The notes under the pieces: generated by a model
Databases searched by the model: none
Seen by the model: the letters and a program-made list of their open reading frames with translations, nothing else
What the model was told of the DNA's origin: nothing
Position numbers and translations under genes: made by a program
Shown: in pieces, positions 12,830 to 23,298 of the stretch
Layout of the letters: every line of letters starts with the position of its first letter
Numbering within the stretch: the first letter of the stretch is position 1
Assembly: GCA_030272155.1 (NCBI GenBank)
Contig: CP126201.1
Location: 248,001 to 312,000, forward strand
From: Tetradesmus obliquus
Taxonomy: Eukaryota > Chlorophyta > Chlorophyceae > Sphaeropleales > Scenedesmaceae
DNA: 64,000 nt
Direction: 5' to 3'

Positions 12830-14357
12830 CAGTAAGTTGAGTCAAGGTGTAACGCACCATTCTGCAGCCGACGAGCCTGGGAGGACAGCAACAGGCCCTC
12901 CAAGGCGTCAAGCTGCTGCTGCAAGCATGACAGCACTCCTGCCGATCCTATATGCGTGTTCGTTGCTGAGCAAATATGGCGCCAATCATCTGACAACTCT
13001 GCTGTAAATACTTCCCGGCTGCTGCCAATACAAGCAGCATTACTTCACTGCACAACAGCACTGCACTGCACAGCGCTGCAAGCTCACCTGCACCAGGAAC
13101 TTGACCATGTCGAAGTCCCTGTTCACGATGGCAATGTGCAGCGCGGTCTGCCCCTCATAAGTGCCCGGCGGGTCGTGCTGCTGCTTGCGCTCCTGCATGC
13201 ATGCACGGCAAAAACAAGAGAGAGCCAGGCTCTTCAGCACACAGATAAGGCGAGCAGGATATTTAGCAGGTGACCAGCAGAGGCAACCTTGGTGCTTGCA
13301 GGATAAGACATATTGAGGCATTCAAGTCCGGCGCAACCCAGTCCCCACTGGATGCCGCTGAAACCAGAGCCACACCATGGAGACCCAAGCATCATCAATG
13401 ACTAGAGAACAAACTGATGCAACTGCAGCACACCAACCCCAAAACCAACACCATCCCCTCCACATTGAACCCCGCACCTGTATGGGGCAGTTGACCAGCT
13501 GCCTGCCGTACAGCTTGACCAGGTAGCGTGTGATCGCCAGCGTGCTTGTGATGTTGAGCAGCATGGCCACGTGCCTCACAATCACCCAGTCACAAACACA
13601 AACAGCCGCAGCTGCACCGCACTGCCAACCAACAAGACGCTCCTAACCGGCATGAAGCACATCAGCTGCACCGGCCAACTTAACACACCACAGCTGCTGG
13701 CCAAACGCATGGACCCCGCACCTGTATGGGGCAGTTGACCAGCTGCCTGCCGTACAGCTTGACCAGGTAGCGCGTGATGGCCAGCGTGCTGGGCGTGTTG
13801 AGCAGCATGGCCACGTGCATCACGTTCTCACCCACAGGCCCACGCGCGTACACATTGCAGGGCACGGGGAACAGCTTGGTGATCATCTGCAGCAGGTGCA
13901 GCACAGCAAAGCAGGCATGGCAGCACATGGCATGGCAGCAACATGGTTTGTTATTCATCAGGGATGGCTGCTGCAAGTGTACACAATGCAGGGCACAGGG
14001 ATCATCTGCGGCAGGTGCACAGGAGCGAGACAGCACAACATTAGTCAGGTGCGCTGACAGTGTGATCTGCATATGGCTGCAAGCTGCGCACACGCTGCTG
14101 AGCACCGGGTACCGGTTTTGAATCATCTGTGTGCCGCGCAGCAGCATGCCGGCACAACCGCAGCAGCAAAACACCGTCACTTGCTTAAAAGTTGGTAGTT
14201 AGTAGTAGGCTGTGGTTTGCAGGTGGCTTGCGTGCGGGCTGAACAGAGCAGATGGCGACAGCGGTCTGCAACTGTGTGGTGTTGGTAACGTTGAACAACT
14301 GCCGCTGCCTTGGCCTGCTGCGTATGCTGCATGCCAGACCGTGGGATCGGCGGTCTC

Positions 14358-14389
<32 letters not shown>

Positions 14390-14584
14390 CGTTGCGGTTG
14401 CTTCTGCTGCTGCATCATGCCTGCCTGCTTGCCGGCCGGTTGTTCCGCTACCACCAAGATACGCCACAAAGGAGGAGCACATGCTTACAACGGAGCCCTG
14501 CTGTTCTTGCAGGGGTTCACTACTGAATCTCTTGTCAATACTGTTGCTGTCTGCTGATGGGGTTCGCCCATTCGCCATGTTCAT
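837..14584 (-). CDS. TRPV-like ankyrin-repeat cation channel (multi-exon)
   Basis: Predicted TRP-superfamily ion channel of the plasma or ciliary membrane. Proposed exons, 5' to 3': 14489-14584, 13722-13886, 13088-13192, 12612-12755, 12057-12167, 11543-11656, 10893-11027, 10575-10631, 10183-10271, 9241-9401, 8912-9008, 8425-8543, 6301-8148, 5418-5596, 5081-5154, 4503-4626, 3134-3327, 2474-2645, 837-963. Ankyrin repeats fill exons 2-6 (YEGQTALHIAIVNRDFDMVK, DEFGNTALHMCVIHDQADMY, NHGGLTPLCLAAQLGKADM), as in TRPV. S1 is in exon 9, S2 in exon 10, S3 in exon 14, S4 in exon 15, S5 in exon 16, and the pore helix with an NLGAG filter-like motif plus S6 in exon 17. A C-terminal coiled coil (AVEQLLEELRKRR) ends it. 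About 1,370 residues; some 730 of them are a low-complexity loop between S2 and S3. Phases agree at every junction except exon 16-17, where one small exon is probably missing (3328-4502). The start codon choice (14584 or 14578) is tentative. Confidence 0.85.
1186..2298. repeat. 53-bp minisatellite, 21 copies, built on a splice donor
   Basis: Twenty-one head-to-tail copies of a 53-base unit sit in the last intron of the TRPV-like gene. Read on the minus strand, each unit carries the final codons of exon 18 (Val-Ser-Asp-Lys-Arg-Val-His-Arg) and its GTGAGG donor. Copies are nearly identical, so the array is young or homogenised. One position separates type A (cagcagcc) from type B (cagctgcc): reading up the coordinates there are twelve A, then BBB, AAA, BBB. 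The unit repeats without spacers. Confidence 0.95.
2880..4095 (-). repeat. Echo array of pore-exon ends in TRPV-like introns
   Basis: Downstream of the pore exon (3134-3327), the segment encoding MATVVLLLMNLLIGA plus its donor recurs near 3013-3075 and 2888-2945. Upstream of the exon, its 5' part with the CTGCAG acceptor (Gln-Thr-Glu-Pro-Asp-Pro-Phe-Ser-Ser-Ile-Gly-Asn) recurs near 3395-3455, 3528-3584, 3656-3707, 3767-3818, 3868-3925 and, weakly, 4048-4095. Spacing is about 110-135 bases. The copies drift in frame. Only the 3134-3327 copy runs through to S6. Confidence 0.8.
5860..5893. repeat. (CAG)n microsatellite in a TRPV-like intron
   Basis: About 11-12 uninterrupted CAG units between the echo of exon 14 (about 5760-5855) and exon 13. 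On the transcribed minus strand it reads (CTG)n directly upstream of a CAG that could act as a cryptic acceptor for that echo. Confidence 0.85.
6061..6250 (-). repeat. Echo of the 3' end and donor of TRPV-like exon 13
   Basis: The last ~190 bases of exon 13 (ending at 6301; Lys-Val-Leu-Asp-Met-Glu...Ile-Asp-Ile-Leu-Gly) recur here with a donor at 6065, 236 bases further down the intron. The frame is kept over much of the copy, including the Gly-rich and 'GSVKVLDME' stretch. Confidence 0.85.
9490..9850 (-). repeat. Three echoes of the S2-exon 5' end with acceptor
   Basis: The 5' part of exon 10 (Pro-Gly-Arg-Ala-Ser-Gln-Glu-Phe-Leu-Gly-Ile-Ile) and its pyrimidine/AG acceptor recur upstream at about 9488-9565, 9641-9720 and, more decayed, 9800-9850. 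The first two junctions fall at 9554 and 9708, giving steps of 153 and 154 bases from the real junction at 9401. Confidence 0.85.
10131..10177. repeat. (CTG)n microsatellite next to a TRPV-like donor site
   Basis: About 15 CTG units on the plus strand, CAG on the transcribed strand, beginning only a few bases inside the intron after the S1-exon donor (exon end 10183). Confidence 0.9.
10760..11290 (-). repeat. Echoes flanking TRPV-like exon 7
   Basis: Exon 7 is 10893-11027. Its 5' end with acceptor (Val-Thr-Ser-Tyr-Ser-Leu-Ser-Leu-Arg) recurs at about 11095-11170 and 11245-11280. Its 3' end with donor (Lys-Arg-His-Leu-Asn-Met-Leu-Gln) recurs at about 10773-10815. Both copies sit on the intron side of the real junction. 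Confidence 0.8.
12236..12410 (-). repeat. Two echoes of the 5' end of TRPV-like exon 5
   Basis: Positions 12241-12310 are almost identical to 12121-12190, an offset of exactly 120 bases. They carry the acceptor and the first ~16 codons of the ankyrin exon (Val-Asn-Ser-Asp-Cys-Asp-Glu-Phe-Gly-Asn). A third, more diverged copy lies at about 12353-12410. Confidence 0.9.
12771..12828. repeat. (CAG)19 microsatellite forming the tract before a TRPV-like acceptor
   Basis: About 19 CAG units. On the coding strand the intron ends in a (CTG)n tract followed by a short CTG/CCG stretch and CAG, immediately before exon 4 (start 12755). Confidence 0.9.
13486..13592 (-). repeat. Echo of the 3' end and donor of TRPV-like exon 2
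   Basis: About 107 bases match 13722-13830 closely, including the codons for Thr-Arg-Tyr-Leu-Val-Lys-Leu-Tyr-Gly-Arg-Gln-Leu-Val-Asn and the GTGCGG donor. The offset is 236 bases. Confidence 0.9.
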
Positions 14585-16232
14585 TATGGGCTTACTGAAC
14601 AGTGCAGCAAACATCTACGCTGTTATGTTTCGATGAAAACAGCACTGCATCAACAGTACCGGCAATACACCGTAGCTGCTGTCCTGCAAGGGTCTACTGT
14701 GCTGTGTATGCATCTGCGCCTTTCACTTGCTCAGACGTTGACCAAACTGCACATTTGCTTGCACGTCTGGGTAGCTTCTGCATGACATACTTCAAATACA
14801 GAGCTGAGCAACTAAACTGTCTGGCCAGCACGGCATAATGGGTGCAAGCCAACCCTGCTGACGTTAAACCACCCACATGTCTCAGTACTTGCCTGTACGC
14901 TGCTGATCCAGAAATCATGACCTCTCTGAACATGCAGTGCGGCAATGTACTGACCGCTTCTGAGAATGATGCTGCTACTGCTGCTGCTTCCTGCTGCTGC
15001 TGTCAGCTGTGCTACTGCAGCCAGCTTCATGACGCTGTATCAGGCACCAGAAAGCCCATACCTCGAGGTTTCCGCACTTCACGGCGTGCCAAGCTGTCCC
15101 TGCTGCATCCATGAGCCGTGCTTGCTGCACCACGCTGGGAGCAGAAGCCATGACCCTCGGCACGCCATGGCCGCCAGCACGATCGTCCCTCGGCTTCATA
15201 CTTGGGCACGTATATGGTTTCAAGCTGCTAGGCTGGTCCGGGTGCAACTATGGCTTGCCATCTCCCAGTATGTGCGATCAATGCTGCTGGATCAGATACC
15301 AGTCGTCTTTTAACGATTTACAAAGAAAATATATGATCAATGTGGTGATCTTACTTCTCTGTATGCGCTGCAGGTGCGCAAGTTCCAGTGCGAGGTCTGA
15401 GCGCAGCAGCCTGCAATGTTGCGTCAAATGCAGTATATGAGCTCAAACAACACCTGGTGCCGCACCAGGTTGCCAGCTAGGTGACCATACCCGCCTCAGT
15501 GACAAACCCTAGACCTGCACTGCAGCTGACAGCAGATTCTATGACAAGCGAGGGTGACACCTTCCGTGGTTCACAAACGAGCGAGACAGAAGGCATCCGG
15601 CAACAACCAATTAGCCCTCAACATCATGACACCTGGGACGCCGAGTGCAGCCTTCACTGGCAAGCGCAGACCCTGGTGCTTTTGAACTGCTGCAGCAATG
15701 GCCCATTCAATGATCCGGGATCATATGCCAGCACCCGCACGCATGAGCCCCATGACCCAACATCAGGTGGGCGTGTCACGCTCCTGTCCTGTCCTGCATC
15801 CTATGTTCTGGCAACGTAGTCCTTTTCTTGCCAGCGTTCCTCGCTTGCATCCACGCTGTGCCACAGTGAGCAGTCAACACTGCCACTGGGCCAGCAGGCA
15901 CACTGAGCATATTACTGTTACATGCCTGTTACAAGCTGTACAACATACAAGGGTGACACGCAGTGCAGACATCACTGCATGCCAAGTAACAAAAGGGTAT
16001 CGCAATGCTGACGCGATCCAACTATGCACGCAGCACTGTTCAGCAAGAGAGACGGTACTCAGCCAGCATAAGGACGCCTGAGCTCGAGCAGACACCTCAG
16101 CCATACAGTCCTAAGGTAGTCCCTGCGAATCATGCAGGTTATGCATCATGTCGACAGAACTGACAGCACAACCATGCCTGCAATGCCACGTAATGACTTG
16201 ATATGGCAAGCCGGCAACCACCACGCCACTGC
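14585..16232. other. Intergenic region upstream of the TRPV-like gene
   Basis: It separates the TRPV-like gene start from the 3' end of the next minus-strand gene. Reading frames here are short and compositionally unlike the flanking exons. I see no convincing gene, RNA gene or repeat. It should hold the channel's promoter and the neighbour's 3' UTR, but I cannot point to defined elements. Confidence 0.4.
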
Positions 16233-18560
16233 TTATGTAGGCAGCGGGATGATGTCAGCTGGCAGCACCATGACAGCATTATCGCTGCTGCTGCTGCTGC
16301 CAAAGCCAGTGCGCTTCTGGACCTTAGCCTGCTTGCCAACCGCCGCTGCACTGCTACTGCTGGTGCTGCTGCTGACGGCACTGCTGCTGCTTGCAGCCGC
16401 CTCACCCACCACTGCTGCAGGCACCTCTGCAGTTGTGCTCCCACTGCTCCCACCAGCTTCCGCTGCCACTGCTGCTGCTGCTGCTGCTGCTGCCAGCTCC
16501 ACGCTGTGTGCCTGCTCCAGGCTAGCAAAGAAGTCATCCAGCTGGGCATCAGGCTGCAGCCGCCGCTGCCTGCCTGAGTACGCATCAAACTTGGCAGTCA
16601 CAACAAGCCCCACAGGCGCCCTGCTCAACTCTGCCTCACGTGCTGCTGCAGCCAGCAAAGCATCTGCTGCTGCCTTGGCAGCAGCGTCAACAACCACAGC
16701 TCCACTGCTGCTGCTGGTGGTGGTGTCTGTTGTAAGAGCTTCATCTGCAGCTGCGCTGTGTGCCACAGCAAACATCTGCTGGGAGCCAAGCCCTCCAGGC
16801 ACTCCTTGAAGAGTGGCCTCCAGTGAAACATCCTTATCCAGCTGCCGCTGCAGCCTGCCTGCATACACATCGCCCTTTGCAGTCTCCACTGAACCAACCA
16901 CCACAGCCGGCTGCTGCTGACCTGACCCACTGCTGCTGCTGCTGCCGCCCGGCTTGTAGCCGGGTGGAGGGGGAGGTGACTCAGTAAGCTGGAAGGCCAG
17001 AGGCCGCTGCTGCCGGCCACTGATGCTGCTGCTGTCATCACCTGCTGCTGCGCCCCCCTGCTTCTTCTTCTTATAGTTGAGGGCTGCAAGCGCTGCTGAG
17101 GCTGCTCTAGTGTCGCCAGCGCTGCTGCTGCTGCTGCTGCTGCCGCTGGTGGCTGCTTGCAGGAGGTGAGACACTGCAGCATCACTGCTAGTGTCAGCAC
17201 CAGCTGCAGGCTGCACAGATGCAACCGACAACAACTGCTCTGCACCAGATGCCGCGGATGCTGCAGCTGCTGCTGCTGGTTGCTGCTGCTCTGCAGAGCT
17301 CTCACCACTGCTGCTGCTGATCTCATCGCGCAGGCTGCGCTGCTTGCGGTAGTTGACAGCAGCAAAGAACTGCCCTACTGCCGCCACCTTGCTCACAGGT
17401 GCCGCCTGGTTGGCGTTCACCACGCCATACGCATGCGTGTGGTGCGTGCTGCTGCTGCCGCTGCTGCTGCCGGGCCTGCGGCGGTGCTGCGTGTAGTCGC
17501 TGCTGCTGGCAGCCTGTGCATGCGGCTGCTGCTGCAGCTGCAGCGCCTCTGCCAGTTGATCTCGCAGCAGCGGGATCTCTGCAAGCAGGCGCTTGCGTGC
17601 CATCAGGTACTGCTGGAAGCGCAGCACTAGCGCAGCGTCGCCAGTTGCTTCGGCATCCAGCAGCTGTGGGTGGCGTCGCTGCAGAGCTGATGTGTTTGTG
17701 AGCCAGTCGCCCAGTGCATCCTTATGGCTGCGGTACTCGTGCAGCATTGCGCGGTAGCGGTCAAGGATGGCCTGCAGGTGCAGAATTCAGTCAGCAGTGT
17801 GAGTCAGCAGAGCAAGGAGGGTGCACAGCTGCCCACATCAAGTATGACCAAGGTGACGTGAAGCTCACCCATGCATAGAAGGGTTGAGCTGCCTGGCTGG
17901 CACAAAGTGGGCAGGGACAATGGGCTAGCACAGCACATGCACATGTTAGGCTGACTAATGACTGCAGGACTGCTGCCATGCAGGTCATACAATGTGATAT
18001 GTAAGACCAACTAGCAGCATTGCACGGCCAGATGCTCTGCATGCGCAATATGCTGTAGGTGCCACACGCATATTCTCAAGCGCAGCAGCTGCTGTGTGGT
18101 GCTGTGGGTAGCAACCAGCACATGAAGCTCCCCAGGCACGGCCATGTGCTAAGCTCGCGCCACAAGTATGTTTAAACGTCCTGTTGCTTACCTGAGCTCC
18201 AGTGATGGACGAATCACCGGCCACATGGCTTGAAGCAGCGGCAGCACACCGCTGCTGCTCCCTCCTGCATGGCCATTGCTGCTGAATGCGAGCCGACCCC
18301 CCTCTCTGAACGAAAGGCTGCAACGATAACACGAATTTAGCGTCATGGCATGTTTGAATGCAGGCGCAGGGCTCTGATGCATGCTGCGGACAGGAAGTGC
18401 TGAGCACGGTCGTGCTCGGACTGCACACCTCAATGATGCTCCAGGCAAACTGCATGCAAGCACAAGCACGCTGAGTAGTTTCTTCAAGCTTACCAAGCCC
18501 CGTCGGTCTGCACAGCTGCGCCAATGAGCCTGGCCCATGCCAGAAGCAGCGAGCGAGCCA
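16233..18560 (-). CDS. Unknown Ser/Ala/Gln-rich protein, 5' end unresolved
   Basis: Not recognised. Proposed exons: about 18494-18560, 18192-18317, a 28-base microexon 17869-17896, and a long last exon 16233-17771; the phases agree (2, 2, 0). The joined reading runs ...LPLLQAMWPVIRPSLEL, then SQAAQPFYAW, then AILDRYRAMLHEYRSHKDAL. The first ~100 residues of the last exon are helical and charged, suggesting a coiled coil. The remaining ~400 are Ser/Ala/Gln repeats broken by two short related motifs (KGDVYAGRLQRQLD and KFDAYSGRQRRLQPDAQ) that may be short linear binding motifs. Upstream of 18560 I could not find the start. A BAR-type coiled coil is conceivable but not supported by any diagnostic residue. 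Confidence 0.55.
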
Positions 18561-18599
18561 CTCATTCTGGAATGCTGTGGCCCCAAATCCTGGCTGTAC

Positions 18600-19185
18600 C
18601 ACTTTACTGCACTACCAGAAGCAGATAATGAAATGGCCGCGCTCTGTCGAGCTGCTATGAGTGCGATCGTAGGTCTCGCAACAGGTGTTGCACGTATGGG
18701 TCCTGGTAATTAAAGGCGGCCTAGGCAGCTCATCCAAATGAAGTGTGCTGGCCGCAGACAGTGGAAACCAGTGGCAGGAGAGGCTGTGCCGCAGTGCCTG
18801 CTGCTGGGTGACATGTGACAGTCTGCTCACCTACCCTTGCTCCCTGCTTTGCTGTGAGCAGCCATCACCAGTCACCGCAGTGATTGCGCCTCCTAACTAG
18901 CTTCTACGTCCCGCGAATTTCGCTGCTTCTCATGCTCAGACATTCATGACGAGCAGTGCCCAGTGATCCTGGCTGCCATCAAGGTGCCTATTGGCCCTTT
19001 TTTAGCTGGTGCTGCTGCCACGTCTTGAGCTGTCACCAGGTGTTCTAGCCGGGAGAATGACATTGTTGCTTGATTTCTGCTGATTAGCCAGCAGCAGAGC
19101 ACATACAAAGGAGCTGCAGTTGCTGGCACAGCTGCTGCGGCCGCCAGTACGGCAGTGTGACAGCACACCAGGCAGTGAACAGCGT
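18600..19185. other. Region between two divergent genes
   Basis: It lies between the minus-strand unknown gene and the plus-strand SpoU gene, so it probably holds promoters for both, plus missing 5' exon(s) of the minus-strand gene. No clear exon was placed. Confidence 0.35.
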
Positions 19186-19326
19186 ATGCAGGCAGTCAGA
19201 AGTGCAGCGCAAACCAGTGTGACCACACTGAGAGCATCATCAGCAGCAGCAGTGTCAAACTTTCCTCCGCAAAGAGGCATGCACCTGTCAAACTCAGCAG
19301 CAAGGCAGCAACCTGTTGGCTGGCAC

Positions 19327-19381
<55 letters not shown>

Positions 19382-20491
19382 GCAGTGTGCTATCCACGTG
19401 GCATGTGTCAGGTGTTCTGGGTTGTACCAGCCAAGAATCATCCGGCTTGTGGCGCAAATGGCCAGCACAACAGCTGGCGCACCACAAAGGCAGCAGCAGG
19501 CAACCCTCATGCCTGCTCAGCACTGGCCAACAAGCTGTCACAAGCAGCTCAGTGCTGCAGCAGCAGCAGCGCTGGCAGGCAGTGCAGCACTTTCATGGTC
19601 TCAGACACAGCTGCAGTATGCATCAGGTGCGCTGCGCTGCCAGTCATGCCAGCACAAGCAGTGCAGCTGCCAGCAGCAGCAGCAGTCCGCGGCTGCCTGC
19701 AGCCACTGACATCAGCAGCACCGCCAACCCTTACATCAAGCACTGCGTGAAGCTGAGAGAAAGCAGCAGGTACAGGCAGCAGCAGCGGCGGCTGCTGCTG
19801 GTGGGGCAGACGCTGCTGTCTGAGCTGGCAGGTGCGTGTTGCAGCGCTGGCTGGTGCATGCCACAACAGCAGCAGCAGCAGGCCCTGGCTGCAGCACGAC
19901 TGCAAGGCAGCTGTTGGGTGCAGCTGTTAGGTGCTGCTTGCATTGAGCACACGTCACCTGCATGCAATGACTGCTAGCAGCTTCCACATGCATGGCTGCA
20001 CACAGCGGGCAGCTGCAGGCACCAAAGTTTTGGCTGCTGAGCAAGTCAGGCACCTGCAGCAGCATCTGACTGATTGTGCGCTTGAAGTGGACGTGCCGTG
20101 CGCTGCTGGTCCTCATGCTGTGCTGCATGTGCTGTTCTACTTTTGTCCTACTCTCTTCCAAACCAACATGCTGCCACTGTCTGCTGTGACAACTTGTGAA
20201 ACAATGACCTGCAGAGGAAGCAGGTCCAAGTCTTGACATCCTGGTGCTGTTCTTGCGGCCCGGCACAGACCTGCCGCCCGGCAGAACAGCAGAGCGTGTT
20301 ATAACAGTCAGTGACAGTGTCATGAAGAAACTGACAGGCCTGGAGGAGGCAGCAGGTGTGCAGGTGGTAGCTGAACTGGCACTGCCTCAATATGTGGACC
20401 TCCAAAGCTGGAGCAGAACATCTGCACACAGCAGCAGTAGCAGCAGCAGCAACGCGGCAGCAGCAGGTTCGCACCAAGCTGCGGCAGGGCC

Positions 20492-20523
<32 letters not shown>

Positions 20524-21101
20524 TGCAGCGGCTGCTGGTGCTGGAGGCTGTGCAGGATCCTGGCAACCTCGGCACGCTGCTGCGCTGCGCTGCTGCCTTT
20601 GGCTGGGATGCTGTGTGGCTGCTGCCCGGCTGCTGTGACCCATTTAATGACAAGGCTCTGCGGGCCTCTAGGGGTGCTGCGCTGCGCTGGCCGCTGGCGG
20701 CTGGCAGCTTGCAGGAGCTGCTGGAGCTGGTGCAGCAGCGGGGCATGCTGCTGCTTGCAGCACACCCTGAGGACCCTCTGCAGCAGCAACCAGGAAGCAG
20801 CCCAGGCGATGTGAAAGGAGTAGATGCGTTGTCGGGGAGTAACACAGCATCTGCCGGCAAGCAGCAGCAGCAGCAGCAGCCGGTGTGTCTGGTGCTGGGG
20901 ACGGAGGGTGCTGGGCTGTCTGATGAGGTGCTTGCTGTTGCAACGCCGCTGGCAGTGCCCATGAGTGGGCGCATGGAGTCGCTGAATGTTGGCGTGGCGG
21001 GCGCTATCTTGATGTTTGCATTGAGTGAGGGGCTGCAGCAGCTGCTGGGGCGGCTGCAGCAGCTGGGGCAGGTGCGTGGCCCAGACCATGACACGCAATG
21101 A
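19186..21101 (+). CDS. SpoU/TrmH-family RNA 2'-O-methyltransferase, probably organellar
   Basis: Predicted SPOUT methyltransferase that methylates a ribose 2'-OH in rRNA or tRNA using S-adenosylmethionine. Exons: 19186-19831, 20019-about 20108, 20215-21101; about 540 residues. The second donor (GTCCTC) is weak, so that boundary is tentative. The N-terminus (MQAVRSAAQTSVTTLRASS) is Arg/Ser/Ala-rich and acid-free like an organelle transit peptide, followed by a poly-Ser tract from a (CAG)16 repeat. The substrate-binding N-domain reads NPYIKHCVKLRESSRYRQ...LLLVGQTLL. The knotted catalytic domain shows motif 1 (DPGNLGTLLRCAAAFG), motif 2 (LVLGTEGAGLSDEV) and motif 3 (PMSGRMESLNVGVAGAI), with the expected Asn, Glu and Ser/Asn residues. 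Low-complexity insertions interrupt the domain before motif 1 and before motif 2. No echoes of its junctions were seen. Confidence 0.9.
19329..19376 (+). repeat. Coding (CAG)16 tract, read as poly-Ser
   Basis: An uninterrupted triplet run within exon 1 of the SpoU gene, in the AGC frame. It lies between the transit-peptide-like segment and the RNA-binding domain. Confidence 0.9.
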
Positions 21102-22606
21102 GTGGTAGTGTAAAATGACGAAGTCTAGACAAAGCCAGGCTCCAAAGGACGCTGGTCATGCACAGCTGCGCACCTTCAAGCTGAGCCAGAAGACCCCCGC
21201 CAAAGTCTCCTAGTAGTGTGGCCTGCACCTTGCCGGCCATGGCAGGCACGTACGGCTGTCTGTGTAGCACTGCTGCAGTCATGGCATGACTTTGAGCAGC
21301 AGCACCATGCATGATGTAACAGGAGGCCGCGGTCCTTGTATCACATTAGTGTGCTGCAGCAGTGCTTGCGGAAGGCTGAACTTGAAGCTGCTGAGCCTGC
21401 AGGCTGTCTACTTGGCCATGACGCCTGCGGAGCCACCGGCCTCGCCGGCAGCCCACTTATACACTGAACGCATTTATACACCGCCGAGATTAGGAACCTG
21501 AGATCACTAATGATGAAGGCTGGCAGTGCCTGCCTACTAGGAAAGTTGTGCAGCGCGCATCCTTGCAAAGCAGTGGGGTTAGCTGCACGTTCGCACCAGT
21601 TGCATCGGGCACTGTTGAGGTGCTGCACAGCTTGTGCGCACAAGAAATACGAAGGAGCAGTTCCTGGTGCGTCAAGGTTGCGCTTTCTGTTCTGTCATCG
21701 AACTTTCATGTTTCTGTCTATGTTTCTGCCTGCCGCTGGGCCAGAGATGTTAATATACAGAGTACAGTGCTAGGCCCTAGGTCGGGCTGGTGTGGCAGGC
21801 TGATCGCATCACCGCTAGGTACACAGCTACATGGCTGAGTCGCAATGGCTGAAGCCGCAGCTGTACTAAAACATTGGAATAAGCACGTCACACGTCCTGC
21901 CCATCTGTTACCGTTTTGCCACATGCTGGCACAAGTGCTAGTCAGTTCAACCCCGCACCGCTACCTACACCTACAGCCTAACCACTCTCTTACACACAAC
22001 GTGTACAGTTACATGCCTGCTCTACACAACCCCTGCCAGCAAAGGCAGCAGCCAGGCCAACCCATAAGGCTGATAGCTGCATCCAACGGAACACTGGGTT
22101 AGATACAACGCCCCAGACAAGAGTAAGCAGCAGCACAGCGCTCACGCATTCACAACAGTTCAAGGATTGCCCACGATGGTTTGCGCTGTAGCTTCTGTGC
22201 ACGACTTCATAACAACAACTGGCCAGGGCCGCCATGCAGGTGTATCGCTGTGCATAGACGCTACCTGAAGAAACAACCGCCAGACTGGCAACAAATAGCA
22301 TCTTATTTGGCGGCACTGATATGTTCGCTCACAGATGGCAAGCGAATGTAGCAGCCCGGCTGCACATAATCTCATCTGGGTTTAGCGCGCGTGTTGCAGC
22401 GCGCAGGCATATCAGCAACAAGGAATGCCTAAATGAGAGGTCCCCTGTGCAGCACCACTCAGCAAATATAAAACATCACAAGCCCGACACAAAGCACCTC
22501 AGCTGGCCCAGCACAATATGGGGTGGCACCAGCTGAAGATGCGCAGCAGCCGCAGCCTGCAGACGCACTGCTGCTCCAGCTACAACTGCTGTCAACACGC
22601 GGCAAC
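21102..22606. other. Intergenic region between convergent genes
   Basis: Holds the 3' flanks of the SpoU gene (plus) and the small secreted protein gene (minus). A TGTAA, the usual green-algal polyadenylation signal, occurs about 10 bases after the SpoU stop and again near 21314; the second is at a more realistic UTR length. No gene is evident. Confidence 0.4.
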
Positions 22607-23298
22607 TTACAGCAGCAGGGCTGACACTGCAACCATGGCACCGGCCACCAGCATGGCCATGCTCTTGTCAGCTGGCATTGCGCTGCTGGCTGCCTTGGTC
22701 TGGACAGGCGCAGGGGCAGGGGTGGTGGTGGTCATGCTGGATGGGCTGCTGGCTGCTGCCTCCTGGTTGAGCTGGTTGCCCCAGTCGTCGAACAGGCCTC
22801 CGTATGTGCCTGTGGGGCTGGTCCCGTAGAAGCCACCGCCCAGCATCATTTGCTCATCGGATGTGAGTGCGGAGCTCGACTGCAGCAGCAGTGCGGTGGA
22901 CTCCAGGAGCTCCTCCTCGGCTGCACAATGCAAGAAAGAGCAGGAAATGAGGTTTTAATGCCATATATGAGATACACAGCGCATACAGAAGCTGGCGCAA
23001 GCAACTGCGGACACCTCCGTCCAAAGCACGAACTGCATGGTCTGTCTGAATGAGTGGTCTGAGCTGGCAATCGGCCACGACAATATAATTATTCCCATAT
23101 GACTTGGCATTTGCATGTGCTGCCGTGTAGCTCTGAGCTGTGCGCATGGTAGCTCCCGCCAACTGCAGATGCAGGACAGGTCTGACGCTGCCTGTGCGCA
23201 AGCAAGCCCATTGCCCAGAATAACTTACATAGGCTCCTCGCTTGCATTGCTGGCAGGGCACACAGGCACAGCGCCAGCACGAAGAGCGCCCGCTTCAT
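22607..23298 (-). CDS. Small secreted protein, probably GPI-anchored, unknown function
   Basis: Two exons, 23229-23298 and 22607-22920, joined at a phase-1 GTAAGT/TGCAG intron, give 127 residues. The N-terminus (MKRALFVLALCLCALPAMQA) is a textbook signal peptide. The mature part starts acidic (SEEELLES), has a Gly/Tyr-rich centre (GGGFYGTSPTGTYGG), a Ser/Thr/Pro-rich stretch (SSPSSMTTTTPAPAPVQT) likely to be O-glycosylated, and ends in a hydrophobic tail (MAMLVAGAMVAVSALLL) right at the stop. That tail with small residues before it is the pattern of a GPI-attachment signal; a single-pass anchor is the alternative. I infer a cell-surface or cell-wall role. The family is not recognised. Confidence 0.8.

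Noticed and set aside
12268-12996. Minus-strand 242-codon frame with a poly-Ala run
   Set aside because: It is produced by the (CAG)19 repeat and crosses exon-intron borders of the TRPV-like gene; only its overlap with exon 4, read in another frame, is coding.
16233-17771. Sorting-nexin BAR domain in the unknown Ser/Ala/Gln-rich gene
   Set aside because: The first ~100 residues look helical, but I see no PX domain or conserved BAR residues, so the family was not assigned.
20148-21098. Minus-strand 316-codon frame
   Set aside because: Antisense of the SpoU catalytic exon, whose plus-strand frame holds all three family motifs.
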